Assembly (NCBI GenBank): GCA_029055875.1 | Contig: JAIDCJ010000021.1 | Location: 25,245-89,244, forward strand | Direction of reading: 5' to 3' | From: Clostridia bacterium | GTDB taxonomy: Bacteria; Bacillota; Clostridia; Christensenellales; Borkfalkiaceae | Length of the DNA: 64,000 bases | Part shown: in pieces, positions 32,209 to 42,155 of the stretch | How positions within the stretch are numbered: position 1 is the stretch's first letter | Layout of the letters: each line of letters begins with the position of its first letter | Position numbers and translations under genes: made by a program | The notes under the pieces: generated by a model | Told to the model about the DNA's origin: nothing | Database searches by the model: none | Seen by the model: the letters and a program-made list of their open reading frames with translations, nothing else

Positions 32209-32742
32209 ATGAGGATTATCGCAGGCAAACACAGAGGGCGCGTTTTGGCGCAGTTTCAGGGGCTGGACGTGCGCCCCACGCCGGACAGGGTGAAGGAATC
32301 GCTCTTTCAAATTTTAAGTCCGCGTACGTACGGCGCGCGCGTTCTTGACCTGTTTTGCGGGAGCGGTGCGCTCGGCTTAGAGTGTCTTTCCCGCGGTGCG
32401 AAAGAGGTGGCGTTTAACGATATCTCTGCGGATAGCCTTGCAATACTTAAAAAGAATCTCGCCGCGCTCAAAGAAACGGGAGCTATTTCCCGCCTCGACT
32501 ACAAGGCTTGTCTAATGGGCGTTTCGGGGAAGTTCGATTTGATTTTTGCCGATCCACCCTATAAGGAATCGCTTGCAGAGGAAATTCTTTCGCTTGTAAA
32601 AAAGAGAGGACTTTTAAGCGCGGACGGGCTCGTTATCTATGAAAGCGAGCGCGAAGAGAAAGCTGCGGAGGGGTTCGAGGTTCGGGACGTGCGTAGCTAC
32701 GGCAGAACGAAGATAACCTTCTTCGGGGAGATAAAAGCATGA
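32209..32742 (+). CDS. rsmD: 16S rRNA (guanine(966)-N(2))-methyltransferase RsmD
   Basis: RIIAGKHRGR, RPTPDRVKESLF, LDLFCGSGALGLE, FADPPY. Confidence 0.95.
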   Translation: MRIIAGKHRGRVLAQFQGLDVRPTPDRVKESLFQILSPRTYGARVLDLFCGSGALGLECLSRGAKEVAFNDISADSLAILKKNLAALKETGAISRLDYKACLMGVSGKFDLIFADPPYKESLAEEILSLVKKRGLLSADGLVIYESEREEKAAEGFEVRDVRSYGRTKITFFGEIKA

Positions 32743-33233
32743 AAAAATGTGTATTTGCGGGCACGTTCGATCCGTTTACCGCGGGGCATTTGTCCACGGC
32801 GGACAAGTGTCTTGCACTCTTTGACGAGGTCGTCATTGCGGTGGCGGAGAATAAAAACAAGACGTGTATGTTCTCGGCGAAAGAGCGTGCGGAAATGATA
32901 AGCGCGGTATTTCAAGATAATCCGCGCGTGAAAGTAATTATTTGGACAGGCGTTATCGTCGACTTGCTCAAAGCCGAAAATACGCCGTTCTACGTGCGGG
33001 GCGTGCGCAACACCGTAGACTTCGAGTACGAGAATGCAGACTACTTCGCAAGCAAAAAGCTGAGCGATAAACTGATAACGCTCTACGTTCCCGCCGAGCA
33101 GGAGCTTTTGCACGTTAGCTCCACGTTGGTAAAAAATTCAATTTTATTTCAAAAGCCGTACGAGGCGTTGGTTCCCAAGGCGGTTTACGAATACATTCAA
33201 AAGAGAGGCGAACTATGTTTGAAAAACAAATAG
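32739..33233 (+). CDS. coaD: Phosphopantetheine adenylyltransferase
   Basis: AGTFDPFTAGH, VRGVRNTVDFEYE, VSSTLVK. Confidence 0.96.
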   Translation: MKKCVFAGTFDPFTAGHLSTADKCLALFDEVVIAVAENKNKTCMFSAKERAEMISAVFQDNPRVKVIIWTGVIVDLLKAENTPFYVRGVRNTVDFEYENADYFASKKLSDKLITLYVPAEQELLHVSSTLVKNSILFQKPYEALVPKAVYEYIQKRGELCLKNK

Positions 33234-34243
33234 AAATTCCGTCATCGGAAGAAATACTTCAAGAAATTCCCCTGCCCAAGGAGCTTGCGAAAATCAAAAA
33301 GGAACGCGACGAGCTTTGTAAAGCGGCTATTTCGGGAAAATCGAATTTAATGTTAGTGGTGGTAGGGCCCTGCTCCGCACACGACAGCAAACCCGTTTTA
33401 GAATACGTCCGTCGGCTCGGAAGGCTCAGCGAAAAAGTCAAGGACAAGCTCGTACTTGTACCGCGTATTTATACCAACAAGCCGCGCACCAAGGGCGTGG
33501 GCTACAAGGGTATGTTCTCCCAGCCCGATCCCGAAAACAAAGAGGATATCTTAAAGGGCATTCACACCATTCGTAATTTGCACATTCATGCAATCGAGGA
33601 ATCGGGACTTTCTGCGGCGGACGAAATGCTCTATCCCGAAAATTACGCCTATTTAGAGGATTTGCTCACCTATATTGCCGTAGGCGCGCGTTCGAGCGAG
33701 AATCAACTGCACCGTTTGGTTTCAAGCGGAATCGAGCTTCCCGTCGGCATTAAAAACCCCATGGGCGGGAGCGTGCCGGTTCTGCTCAATTCCATTTACG
33801 CCGCACAGAGCGCGCAGGTTTTCAAATACCACAACTATCAGGTGGCGACGCAGGGCAACGAGTACGCGCACGCCGTGCTTCGCGGCAAGGTGGACGAATA
33901 CGGAAACGATATTCCCAACTTCCACTATGAAACCATCATGCAGATATTCGAGGGCTACGCGAAATCGGGCGGGGAGCTGAAAAACCCCGCAATCATAATC
34001 GACGCAAACCATTCCAATTCGGGCAAGCGGTTCCATCAGCAAATCCGTATCGTGGAAGAGGTGTTGCAGAACCGTCTTTACGACAAAGACTTCAAGAGCA
34101 TCGTAAAGGGCTTCATGATAGAGAGCTTCCTCGAAGAGGGAAACCAGCCCCGCGACGTCGTGTTCGGAAAATCGATTACCGACCCCTGCCTCGGCTGGGC
34201 GGATACGGAGCGGCTCATTCTCGATATCGCGGAGAAAGCGTAA
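33215..34243 (+). CDS. 3-deoxy-7-phosphoheptulonate synthase, class I (AroF/G/H type)
   Basis: VGPCSAHD, RIYTNKPRTKGVGYKGM, NPMGGSV, DANHSNSGK. Confidence 0.95.
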   Translation: MFEKQIEIPSSEEILQEIPLPKELAKIKKERDELCKAAISGKSNLMLVVVGPCSAHDSKPVLEYVRRLGRLSEKVKDKLVLVPRIYTNKPRTKGVGYKGMFSQPDPENKEDILKGIHTIRNLHIHAIEESGLSAADEMLYPENYAYLEDLLTYIAVGARSSENQLHRLVSSGIELPVGIKNPMGGSVPVLLNSIYAAQSAQVFKYHNYQVATQGNEYAHAVLRGKVDEYGNDIPNFHYETIMQIFEGYAKSGGELKNPAIIIDANHSNSGKRFHQQIRIVEEVLQNRLYDKDFKSIVKGFMIESFLEEGNQPRDVVFGKSITDPCLGWADTERLILDIAEKA

Positions 34244-34367
34244 GATAAACGTATTCATCGCGGAATACGGCGGCGGGCTTGCGTTTTTCTGCGGGTTACA
34301 TACACTTAAAGTATGCGCCCCTTGAAAATCCGCGCCCTTCTTGTCTTCCGCGCGACTACGTTTATCT
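34243..34367 (+). promoter_or_regulatory. Structured intergenic leader between DAHP synthase gene and pheA
   Basis: AGATAAACGTA (34243-34253) pairs with TACGTTTATCT (34357-34367); inner CGCGGAA (34259-34265) pairs with TTCCGCG (34346-34352). Confidence 0.5.
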
Positions 34368-34382
34368 TCAATGGAGGCTACT

Positions 34383-35177
34383 ATGGAAAAAATCAGCTGT
34401 TTAGGCCCTGCGGGTAGCTACTCTGAGCTTGCCGCAAAGAAGCTTTCGCCGCGCGGCGAAATCGTGCTTTGTGCTAATTTTCAGGAAGTAATAGGGAAGC
34501 TCGAACGGGAGGAAACAGACTCAGCCGTCATTCCCATTGAAAATTCCATTCAGGGCGGCGTGCTTCAAAATCTTGATTTGCTCGGACAGTCGAACGTGTT
34601 TGCGTCAGAGGAGCTTGTTCTTCCCATCGACCACCGTCTTGCAACCAGGGAAGGCGTGAAGCTTTCCCAAATCAAGCGCGTGTATTCGCACGAGCAGGCA
34701 ATCGGACAATGCGCCGAATTTCTGCGCACGAACCTTCCTAAGGCGCAGTGCATTTTCACTTCGTCTACCACGGAGAGCCTCTTAAAGCTTGACGGCGAAT
34801 CGGCGGGAATCGTCGGGGCGCACGTCGAAGCGGAAGGGGTTGTCCTCTCCGAAGAAAACGTTGCGGACGAAAAGAAAAATTTTACCCGCTTTCTGCGCTT
34901 GGTGCGAAAAAGCGGGGAACCTCAAAATAAAAGCCGCATGATTTTCCTGTGCGCGGTATTAAGGCACGAACCGGGAACGCTGCTTGCGCTCCTCAAAATA
35001 TTTGCAGACTGCGGGCATAATCTCACGAGAATCGAGAGCCGCCCGATTAAGGACGTCTTCGGGCAGTACCGCTTCTTCATCGAGTTGGAGGGCAATATTG
35101 CGGAGCCCTGCGTACAGGAAATGTTAGAGCGTGCGCAGTTGGCTTGCAAACATCTGCGCATTTTGGGCGCATACTAA
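34383..35177 (+). CDS. pheA: Prephenate dehydratase with ACT domain
   Basis: LGPAGSYSELAA, PIENSIQGGV, C-terminal ESRPIKD ACT motif. Confidence 0.93.
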   Translation: MEKISCLGPAGSYSELAAKKLSPRGEIVLCANFQEVIGKLEREETDSAVIPIENSIQGGVLQNLDLLGQSNVFASEELVLPIDHRLATREGVKLSQIKRVYSHEQAIGQCAEFLRTNLPKAQCIFTSSTTESLLKLDGESAGIVGAHVEAEGVVLSEENVADEKKNFTRFLRLVRKSGEPQNKSRMIFLCAVLRHEPGTLLALLKIFADCGHNLTRIESRPIKDVFGQYRFFIELEGNIAEPCVQEMLERAQLACKHLRILGAY

Positions 35178-36136
35178 AAAACCGCAAGCGAAAGGAGATA
35201 GGCTGCGCCTCCCGCGATAACTGCCTGTAACAGCTTGACGCCGAGGAAGGGCAGGGTTTTCACCTCTGCACGCGATAGAAAGGCGATTTGTTGAACGAGC
35301 ACGCACAGCCCGCCGAAGGTGACGAGGAAACAGCTCAGCGCCGCAGTAAGGGGCGCGGGAGCTTGGGAAAGAAGTGCACAGCCCGAAGTCATTTCAAGCA
35401 GTCCGCGCAAAATTCCCTCCGCAGTGTTTCCCATGTGGATAAATGCGCCGACGTCGGAGAGCATTTGTCCGAACGCGTAAAATACGGCAATGCTGCCGCC
35501 TACGCACAGAACCGACAGCACGGAGGACGTGAGGCTCTCGGAAACGATATTATCGTTACGGGTTTTTATAACGGGGAGTTTTTCTGCCTTGAAGGGCTTG
35601 CCCGTAAAGCGAAGAAAGAAGCAGACGGTGAGTACGCCGAAGTAGTGTGAAAGGAGCAAAACCCAGCCGAGCAATACGTTTTGGAACATGGCGCTTCCCA
35701 CTACGCCCACGAGAAACATAGGGCCTGTGGTGGAGCAAAGGCAGGCAAGGCGAAAGGTCTCTTGTTTTGATACGGCACCTTTTTCGTATAAGTCGAGCAC
35801 GGTGCGTGCGCCCACGGGGTAGCCCGAGAGCATAGAAAGAACTGCCGCGCAACCGCCCGCTCCCGAAACGCGAAAGGCTTTTCCCGCAATCGGAGCGGCG
35901 GCGCGGGAAAGCCGGCCGTAAAGCTTCAGCCGCGTAAAGATGGCGGTGAGAAACAGAAAAGGGAAGGTGGCGGGCAGAACGCTTACCGCCCAAAGAGAAA
36001 TACCCTCGCTTACGCTTTTAACGTAGCGCGCGGGGGATGCAAGAAAGAACGCCATGGCGAGGAGGACCGCCGCCGAGGCAAGAAATGACGGAATAGCTTT
36101 TTTAAGATTCACGATAAAGAATATGAGGAAAGTCAT
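35174..36136 (-). CDS. YlbJ-like sporulation/nucleoside-recognition membrane protein
   Basis: Multi-TM protein with LSGYPVGARTVLDLYEKG and CSTTGPMFLVGVVG motifs. Confidence 0.75.
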   Translation of the reverse strand: MTFLIFFIVNLKKAIPSFLASAAVLLAMAFFLASPARYVKSVSEGISLWAVSVLPATFPFLFLTAIFTRLKLYGRLSRAAAPIAGKAFRVSGAGGCAAVLSMLSGYPVGARTVLDLYEKGAVSKQETFRLACLCSTTGPMFLVGVVGSAMFQNVLLGWVLLLSHYFGVLTVCFFLRFTGKPFKAEKLPVIKTRNDNIVSESLTSSVLSVLCVGGSIAVFYAFGQMLSDVGAFIHMGNTAEGILRGLLEMTSGCALLSQAPAPLTAALSCFLVTFGGLCVLVQQIAFLSRAEVKTLPFLGVKLLQAVIAGGAAYLLSLAVF

Positions 36137-37439
36137 GGATTTATTCGATTTTAACGGCAACGAGGAAAAGGCGAAACCGCTTGCGGAACGCATGCGCGCT
36201 TCCACCATAAAGGACTTCGTGGGGCAGAGCCATATCGTGGCGGAGGGCACCCTTTTGCGCCGTGCAATCGCGCTCGATCGGCTTGGGAGCTGTATCTTCT
36301 GGGGCCCGCCCGGATGCGGAAAAACCACGCTTGCAAACGTGATTGCGGCGCAGACGAACGCGGAATTTATCAAGCTCAATGCGGTAAGCTCAGGCGTTTC
36401 GGACGTAAAAAAAGCGGTGGAAACCGCACGGAACAACTTAAAGCTCTATAATAAGCGTACCTACCTCATGCTGGACGAGTGTCACCGTTTCAATAAAACG
36501 CAGTCCGATTCACTCCTTCCCGCCATCGAGCAGGGCACGATTCTGTTTATCGGCTCGACGACGGAGAATCCGTACGCTTCCATGACGCCTGCTATCGTAT
36601 CGCGCTGTCGCGTATTCGAGTTCCTGCCGCTTACTACTGCGGACATTAAGGGCGCGCTTGAAAAGGCGCTTGCCGATAAACGCAAGGGGCTTGGAAACTA
36701 CGATGCGACCGTGGACGACGACGCGCTCACGCATATTGCGGTGACGGCGGCGGGGGATTTGAGAACTGCGTACAACGCCTTGGAGCTTGCCGTGCTCACC
36801 ACTCCGCCCGACGAAAACGGAAAAATCCGCGTGCACCTTTCGGATGCGGAGCAGTCCATTCAGAGAAAGGCGCTTTCCTATAACGAAGATTTGTACTACG
36901 ATATTTTGTCGGCGTTTTGCAAGTCGCTTCGCGGGAGCGATTCGGACGCGGCGCTCTATTACGCCATGCGGCTCATCGAGGGCGGCTGCGATCCCCTGTT
37001 GGTAATTCGGCGGCTGATTGCGCATTCGGCAGAGGACGTCGGTATGGCGGATCCGAACGCGCTCGTAGTGGCGGTTTCCGCGCTCACCGCGTTCAAGAAC
37101 ATGGGCTATCCCGAGGGGCTTTTGCCGCTTAGCGAGGCAATCATATACGTCTGCGAGGCAGAGAAGAGCAATTCGGTGGTAATGGCAAAGGACAGGGCGC
37201 AAAAGGATGCAATCGAGAATAAGGACGACGATATTCCAAAGTATCTGCGCGACAATACGCTCGGAAGCAAAGAGATGAAAGCGGAGAGCGGAAAATATCT
37301 CTACCCGCATAACTACGGTGGTTGGGTGAAACAGCAGTATCTGCCCGATAGTTTGAAGGACAGAGTGTACTATACGCCAAGCGATCACGGCTTCGAGAGC
37401 GAGGTAAAAAAGACGCGTAAGCGCAAGGGCAAGGAATAA
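36135..37439 (+). CDS. rarA: Replication-associated recombination protein RarA/MgsA (AAA+ ATPase); start could be 36123
   Basis: GPPGCGKTTLANVIA, LMLDECHRFNKTQ, FIGSTTENP. Confidence 0.94.
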   Translation: MDLFDFNGNEEKAKPLAERMRASTIKDFVGQSHIVAEGTLLRRAIALDRLGSCIFWGPPGCGKTTLANVIAAQTNAEFIKLNAVSSGVSDVKKAVETARNNLKLYNKRTYLMLDECHRFNKTQSDSLLPAIEQGTILFIGSTTENPYASMTPAIVSRCRVFEFLPLTTADIKGALEKALADKRKGLGNYDATVDDDALTHIAVTAAGDLRTAYNALELAVLTTPPDENGKIRVHLSDAEQSIQRKALSYNEDLYYDILSAFCKSLRGSDSDAALYYAMRLIEGGCDPLLVIRRLIAHSAEDVGMADPNALVVAVSALTAFKNMGYPEGLLPLSEAIIYVCEAEKSNSVVMAKDRAQKDAIENKDDDIPKYLRDNTLGSKEMKAESGKYLYPHNYGGWVKQQYLPDSLKDRVYYTPSDHGFESEVKKTRKRKGKE

Positions 37440-37533
37440 AAAACCGCCCGTTTGCGGGTATGAAAACGTAGCGGCGGTATGCATTCTCCGTAGACGAACA
37501 AAACGTTAAAAAACGCAATAGGAACGCAAAAAA

Positions 37534-38697
37534 ATGTTTGAAAGAATATCGCGTAAATTCAAGAAGCAAAAGAGCGCAAACGTAAAGGTGGAGCAGCTCA
37601 CGCCCGATAAGGTAATCGACGAAAGTAAGTTGGTAGAGATTAAGGACGAGATTATTCTTGCGCGCCTCAATCAGGCCGTGCCGGAAATTGCGTGCATACT
37701 CTCCGCGGGATCGCAGGTGGCGGGGAGCGCCTATCAGGCAATCCTGCCTGCCGCCTCCCATATTCCCCCCTCGCGAGATACGAAGAAGGCGTTTTTCGGG
37801 CTCTTTCAGAAAAAGAGTACGGCGGCGCTCAGTACGGCGAGCGGTGCGCTTACGCAGGCGAGCGCGCTCGTATTCGGCGTGGCGGCGCTCATCGTCGGAC
37901 AAAAGTATATGTCGGATATTGCCAAGGGGCTCAATCGTTTGAACGACGGCATTCGCCGAATCACCTCTTTTCAGCAGAACGAATACAAGAGCAGGGTAGA
38001 GGCGCTCATTACACGCATTACCGTGCTTCTCATGCACAAAACGGAGTTGCAGCTCAATGCCGATTTGTGCGAGCGGACGCTCATCGAGCTTTCCTCCATC
38101 GAGGGGGAGTGCGCTCAGCTTCTCGGTCAGGCGAACGAAACGCTGGAGGGGTACACCCGCGTGAAAATTGCGGACTTTAAGAAGTATTGCGATACCGTTT
38201 GGGAGATACAGCCCTGGGTGGAATGGCGGGACCGTTTGCTCGCCGTGCTCTATTACGTGAGTGATTTGAAATACGTGCTCAACCGTTCGCGGGGGCAGGT
38301 TTCGCGTGAGTTTTGCCGCTCCCTCTTTCATACCTATTTCGAGCGAACGGAAAAGGTAAAAAGCGCGCTCAAAGATTGGCACGAGTTGGAAACCAAAACG
38401 TTAAAAATCGATATCGTAGAATTCAAGCGTAAGCGGGGCGGAGTAGACGCCTTCTTCCATGCGCTTCCCTCTCTTGTAAAGAAGGAGAACAAGTACCGCG
38501 ATCTGCCCGAGGGATTGGGGGAACTCATTTGCGAGCAGATCAAAGATAACACACTCGACTATTCCGCATTGGAAGAAGACCCGTTCGATCACGATTTGGA
38601 AATTTTCATTCGGGACGGCAAGGTGTTCATGTTAGCGGATCTCGCCGAGGAAGATGGCGGAAAGCCGCAGGAAGTCGAGGAATCCGTTCCGGCATAA
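37534..38697 (+). CDS. Conserved-looking helical protein of unknown function with an internal hydrophobic segment
   Basis: 387-aa ORF; long helices around STASGALTQASALVFGVAALIVG; no recognisable catalytic motif. Confidence 0.6.
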   Translation: MFERISRKFKKQKSANVKVEQLTPDKVIDESKLVEIKDEIILARLNQAVPEIACILSAGSQVAGSAYQAILPAASHIPPSRDTKKAFFGLFQKKSTAALSTASGALTQASALVFGVAALIVGQKYMSDIAKGLNRLNDGIRRITSFQQNEYKSRVEALITRITVLLMHKTELQLNADLCERTLIELSSIEGECAQLLGQANETLEGYTRVKIADFKKYCDTVWEIQPWVEWRDRLLAVLYYVSDLKYVLNRSRGQVSREFCRSLFHTYFERTEKVKSALKDWHELETKTLKIDIVEFKRKRGGVDAFFHALPSLVKKENKYRDLPEGLGELICEQIKDNTLDYSALEEDPFDHDLEIFIRDGKVFMLADLAEEDGGKPQEVEESVPA

Positions 38698-38892
38698 ATT
38701 ATATTTCAATATCGGAGTGTGGCGCGTGAAAAAATGCGCCGCATTTTTCTCGGCTCTTTTGCTAAACTTGACGTTGTATACGCTTTTTTGTTCTTGGATA
38801 CGGGTTGTTTGCTAATGAGTGAAAAATATGCTATAATGAAATTACGATAAACAGTAATTTACAGGTTTTAGACCTATGGAAAATTTATTGCA

Positions 38893-39417
38893 ATGAGAAT
38901 GAGTAAAAAGAATTTAATCATTTTAATATCGTTTTTGCTCTTGCTTATCGGCGTTCTGCTATTGATAGCTTTGTGTAATATTAACACATTTAAAGATATC
39001 AGAAATCTTAAAAAGAATGGGCAGTTAGTTTACGGAAGAGTAACCGACTATAAGACGTACAAGGATATGCACACTGTTGAGAACGGAGTATTATGTGAGT
39101 ACTGGTTATTTTATGAATATCAAGAGGACGACCGTGTCTGGAAAACTTCGGAACGCTGGGTAACTCGTTATTATGATGAAGAAAAAGCAAACTGGTGTAA
39201 AGAACAGGTGGGTAAGAGAATTGAATTATTAATTAATGATAATGGCAATTGTGCAGTTGCTCATAATGTTGATTATCAATACGATAAATGTTTCGGCTAC
39301 GTCGTTATTATGGGAAGCACCGCAGGGGCGTTAGAGATAGCATTAATCATTTGCTTAATAATCGTTCTTTGCAAAAAAAAGCCGATATTTCGTTTTATAG
39401 AAAACAGGAAAAAGTAA
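38893..39417 (+). CDS. DUF3592-like membrane protein
   Basis: Two TM segments flanking a beta-rich loop (GQLVYGRVTDYKTYK); TATAAT promoter upstream; AT-rich. Confidence 0.6.
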   Translation: MRMSKKNLIILISFLLLLIGVLLLIALCNINTFKDIRNLKKNGQLVYGRVTDYKTYKDMHTVENGVLCEYWLFYEYQEDDRVWKTSERWVTRYYDEEKANWCKEQVGKRIELLINDNGNCAVAHNVDYQYDKCFGYVVIMGSTAGALEIALIICLIIVLCKKKPIFRFIENRKK

Positions 39418-39460
39418 AACCAACTATAAATTTCAATTTTTCGTAACGAAAGTGGAAAAT

Positions 39461-39492
39461 AAAAAGCCGACCGATGAAACGGTCGGCTTTTT
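39461..39492. terminator. Bidirectional intrinsic terminator
   Basis: AAAAAGCCGACCG-ATGAAA-CGGTCGGCTTTTT. Confidence 0.85.
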
Positions 39493-39506
39493 AATATGTT
39501 ATATCG

Positions 39507-42149
39507 TTATTCTTTTTTGGCGGGGGTCTTTTCCGCTTTTTTCTTTTTCTTGCCGTCTTTTGTTTTGCGCGGAAGAAGGAAGATATAAGTTCCGATAATC
39601 ACGAGCGCAAGCACGGAAAGAATGATAATGAGTGCAATGCGGAGCGCATCGGATTTTTGCCAGTCGAGCTGGCTTTCCTTTACCGAATCCGCAACGTAGG
39701 TCTTGCCGTTTTGTTCAATGATAACGGTATAGGTTCCGTCCGCGTTCTTAATTGCCTTTGCGGGGTAGCGTTCGGTAATCGTAATCGTATCCGCTTCGTT
39801 ATCCTCTGCGTGGAATACGATACCGTCTTCACTCGCTTTGAGATACACGGGAAGATACTCAGCACTATCCGAGGGGAGAGGGGAAACGACGCTCAAAAAC
39901 GAGCTCGGCACGTAGCCCGTTTTTACTTCGCGGGCGGTCTCGCCGTCCTCGTAGCTGACAAGCGCGTAATCTCTCTCGGGTGCGGTGATAAATCCAATCA
40001 CCGTGACGTAAGCACCGCGGGGCAGGCTGACGCTTTGTAGCGCGGGTTCTAAACAGGGCGCATAGTAGGAATGAACGCCGCTCGAAAGATAGTAGCTGCC
40101 GTTTATTTCATAGCGCAGTTCGTTGGCGTCCTCGTAATATTCTGGGCAATAATCTTCTTCCGTAAGGGAAACCGAATTGGTTTTGAAGAGCATTGCGGTG
40201 TAGCTCCAATCGTCGGGCAGAAGCACGAGGCGGTAGCGGTCGGTCGTACCGAGCACCACTCCGCGGTATTCTTCCGTAAGGCGGGAATAGCTGTCGTAGG
40301 GGAAGTATTCCGCGCCTGCAAGCTCGTCAAGCTTGATTTTAATGCCTACCGTTTTGGCGGGTACGTCAACAAGCAGGTTCTCCACCGCGTGAACGGAGAA
40401 TACTTCGTCTGCAATCGTGCCCGCAACGATTTTATCGAGCGTGGGAATATCGAGCGTTTCCGCCTTGCTCTTTACGGCGTGGTTCTTGAAGAAGACGTAT
40501 ACTTCGCTGTCCTCGAAGCCGAGCGCAAAGGAAACGGGCGCGTCGGTTTCTTCCTTGGCGTCTTTGTGGTAAACGAACTCGTAACCGTCTACGATTGCAA
40601 ATTCTTCGTTGTTTTTATAGATTTTGTTTTCCGACAGATAGTAGAGATTGCCCTCGAAGTCTGCGCGGAGCGAGGAATGATTTTCGGGAAGGGCGGAAAG
40701 CCCGTCAAGTCTCGTGCCCTGATTTTTGATTAAGAAGCTTTCCTCGGTGAACGAATAGACGAGCCCCCTGTCCGTGGAAACGTAAATCGTTCCGTACAAA
40801 TCACTCGTCATGCAATGCGGGATACCGTAATCGTGGGAAACCGTTTCGCTTACGCCAAGACAGCCGTAAACCGCGTTATTGGAAACGTAGTAAACGCTTC
40901 CGTACACGCAGGCAAGTCCCTTGACGTTCGATTGCAATTCCGCTTTGTGCGTAAAGGACTTATCGCCGTAGATGCAGGTGTAAATTTTTGCGCCGCACGC
41001 TACCGCAATCGTTTCTCCGTCCGTTGCCACAATCGAGGGAACAAAGTCGCAGGGGATTACGGAGTATTCTTTTTTAGAGAAGCTGTAAACGGAAACGCGC
41101 TTATTTTCGGCATCCGCAGTTACGAGCAAATCTCCCGCGCGTACCGTATCCGCCGCGCTCCCAAGACGGTTCTCGGAAGCGGACGAAGAAGAAATTTCGT
41201 AGCCGGTGTGCGCTGCCGACGTATCCGTTACGTCGTGTTCTATGACGGCGTTTCCTTCAATGGCGTAGAGATATCCGTTATAAGCGGTGAGCGAACCGTA
41301 GCCGCTGCCCTCTTTGAGGGGCCCTTCGCTGCTCGTTTGGGTTGCGAAATTAAAACAGTAAATTCCGTTGGGAAGCTCTTCCGTCGGATTCGCGTTATCG
41401 ATGGTGTAATACAAAAAGCCGTTCAGCGCGTATGCGGATTTCACGCCCATAACTCCGCCCCCCAAAAATAACGGAGGGGTGGAACAGGTGTAATACTTCT
41501 TCGCCTCGCTGTATTCGTAAACGGTAATCAGGCGGTCTACTACGCTATAAAGCCTGTTGTTATAAAAGGTCAGCTGCGGCGTATTCGTCAAACCCTTGTT
41601 GTAGTCGATTTGTTGCTTTTCGGAAAAGTTATTGAGAGAGTATTGATAATAGGTTGTATCGCCCGTGACGACTGCGGAAAACAAAATATCGCCTGCGATA
41701 TAAAAAGTGGAGGCGTTTACGTTTGCTACTTCGTCCGAGGTGAGATCGCCAAGATCGAGCTTGTAGAAGTGCGTGTCCTGGTCGGAGAAGTACAGCTCGT
41801 CGTTTTCCGAAAATTGTATTTTGGAAACGTTCAAGCTGTTTTTAGAGCCGTCCACGTGGTCGTAGCAACGGTAGGCGATTTTATCCCCCGTGCGGTTGCA
41901 GACGTAAATTTGATTGCTCTGCGCTACGGCAATATATTTGTCGCAGATTGCAACGTCGGTGGGGTTTTCGAGAGACAGATACTGCTCGTACGTCGTGGGC
42001 AGGAATAAATCTGCGTTTTCGGTTGTAAGGGTTACGGGCGCTTCCGCCGCATGAGCCGCCTTTGCGGGGGCAAGCCCGATGAATGCACTTGCCGTGCCCA
42101 AGAATAAAAGTGCGGAAAGTCCTAATCCCATTATCTTTCGTTTTTCCAT
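39507..42149 (-). CDS. Secreted, C-terminally membrane-anchored beta-rich (propeller-like) protein with SH3-like region
   Basis: Signal peptide MEKRKIMGLGLSALLFLGTASA; repeated ~40-aa beta strands; C-terminal TM IALIIILSVLALVIIGTYIF followed by a Lys-rich tail. Confidence 0.7.
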   Translation of the reverse strand: MEKRKIMGLGLSALLFLGTASAFIGLAPAKAAHAAEAPVTLTTENADLFLPTTYEQYLSLENPTDVAICDKYIAVAQSNQIYVCNRTGDKIAYRCYDHVDGSKNSLNVSKIQFSENDELYFSDQDTHFYKLDLGDLTSDEVANVNASTFYIAGDILFSAVVTGDTTYYQYSLNNFSEKQQIDYNKGLTNTPQLTFYNNRLYSVVDRLITVYEYSEAKKYYTCSTPPLFLGGGVMGVKSAYALNGFLYYTIDNANPTEELPNGIYCFNFATQTSSEGPLKEGSGYGSLTAYNGYLYAIEGNAVIEHDVTDTSAAHTGYEISSSSASENRLGSAADTVRAGDLLVTADAENKRVSVYSFSKKEYSVIPCDFVPSIVATDGETIAVACGAKIYTCIYGDKSFTHKAELQSNVKGLACVYGSVYYVSNNAVYGCLGVSETVSHDYGIPHCMTSDLYGTIYVSTDRGLVYSFTEESFLIKNQGTRLDGLSALPENHSSLRADFEGNLYYLSENKIYKNNEEFAIVDGYEFVYHKDAKEETDAPVSFALGFEDSEVYVFFKNHAVKSKAETLDIPTLDKIVAGTIADEVFSVHAVENLLVDVPAKTVGIKIKLDELAGAEYFPYDSYSRLTEEYRGVVLGTTDRYRLVLLPDDWSYTAMLFKTNSVSLTEEDYCPEYYEDANELRYEINGSYYLSSGVHSYYAPCLEPALQSVSLPRGAYVTVIGFITAPERDYALVSYEDGETAREVKTGYVPSSFLSVVSPLPSDSAEYLPVYLKASEDGIVFHAEDNEADTITITERYPAKAIKNADGTYTVIIEQNGKTYVADSVKESQLDWQKSDALRIALIIILSVLALVIIGTYIFLLPRKTKDGKKKKKAEKTPAKKE

Positions 42150-42155
42150 ATCCCT

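Noticed and set aside
34243-34382. T-box leader for pheA
   Set aside because: No AGGGUGGNACCGCG-type T-box sequence or typical terminator/antiterminator pair is visible.
37141-38382. Minus-strand 413-aa ORF overlapping rarA and the next gene
   Set aside because: Spans two plus-strand genes and their gap; composition (RHLPY-rich) typical of shadow ORFs.
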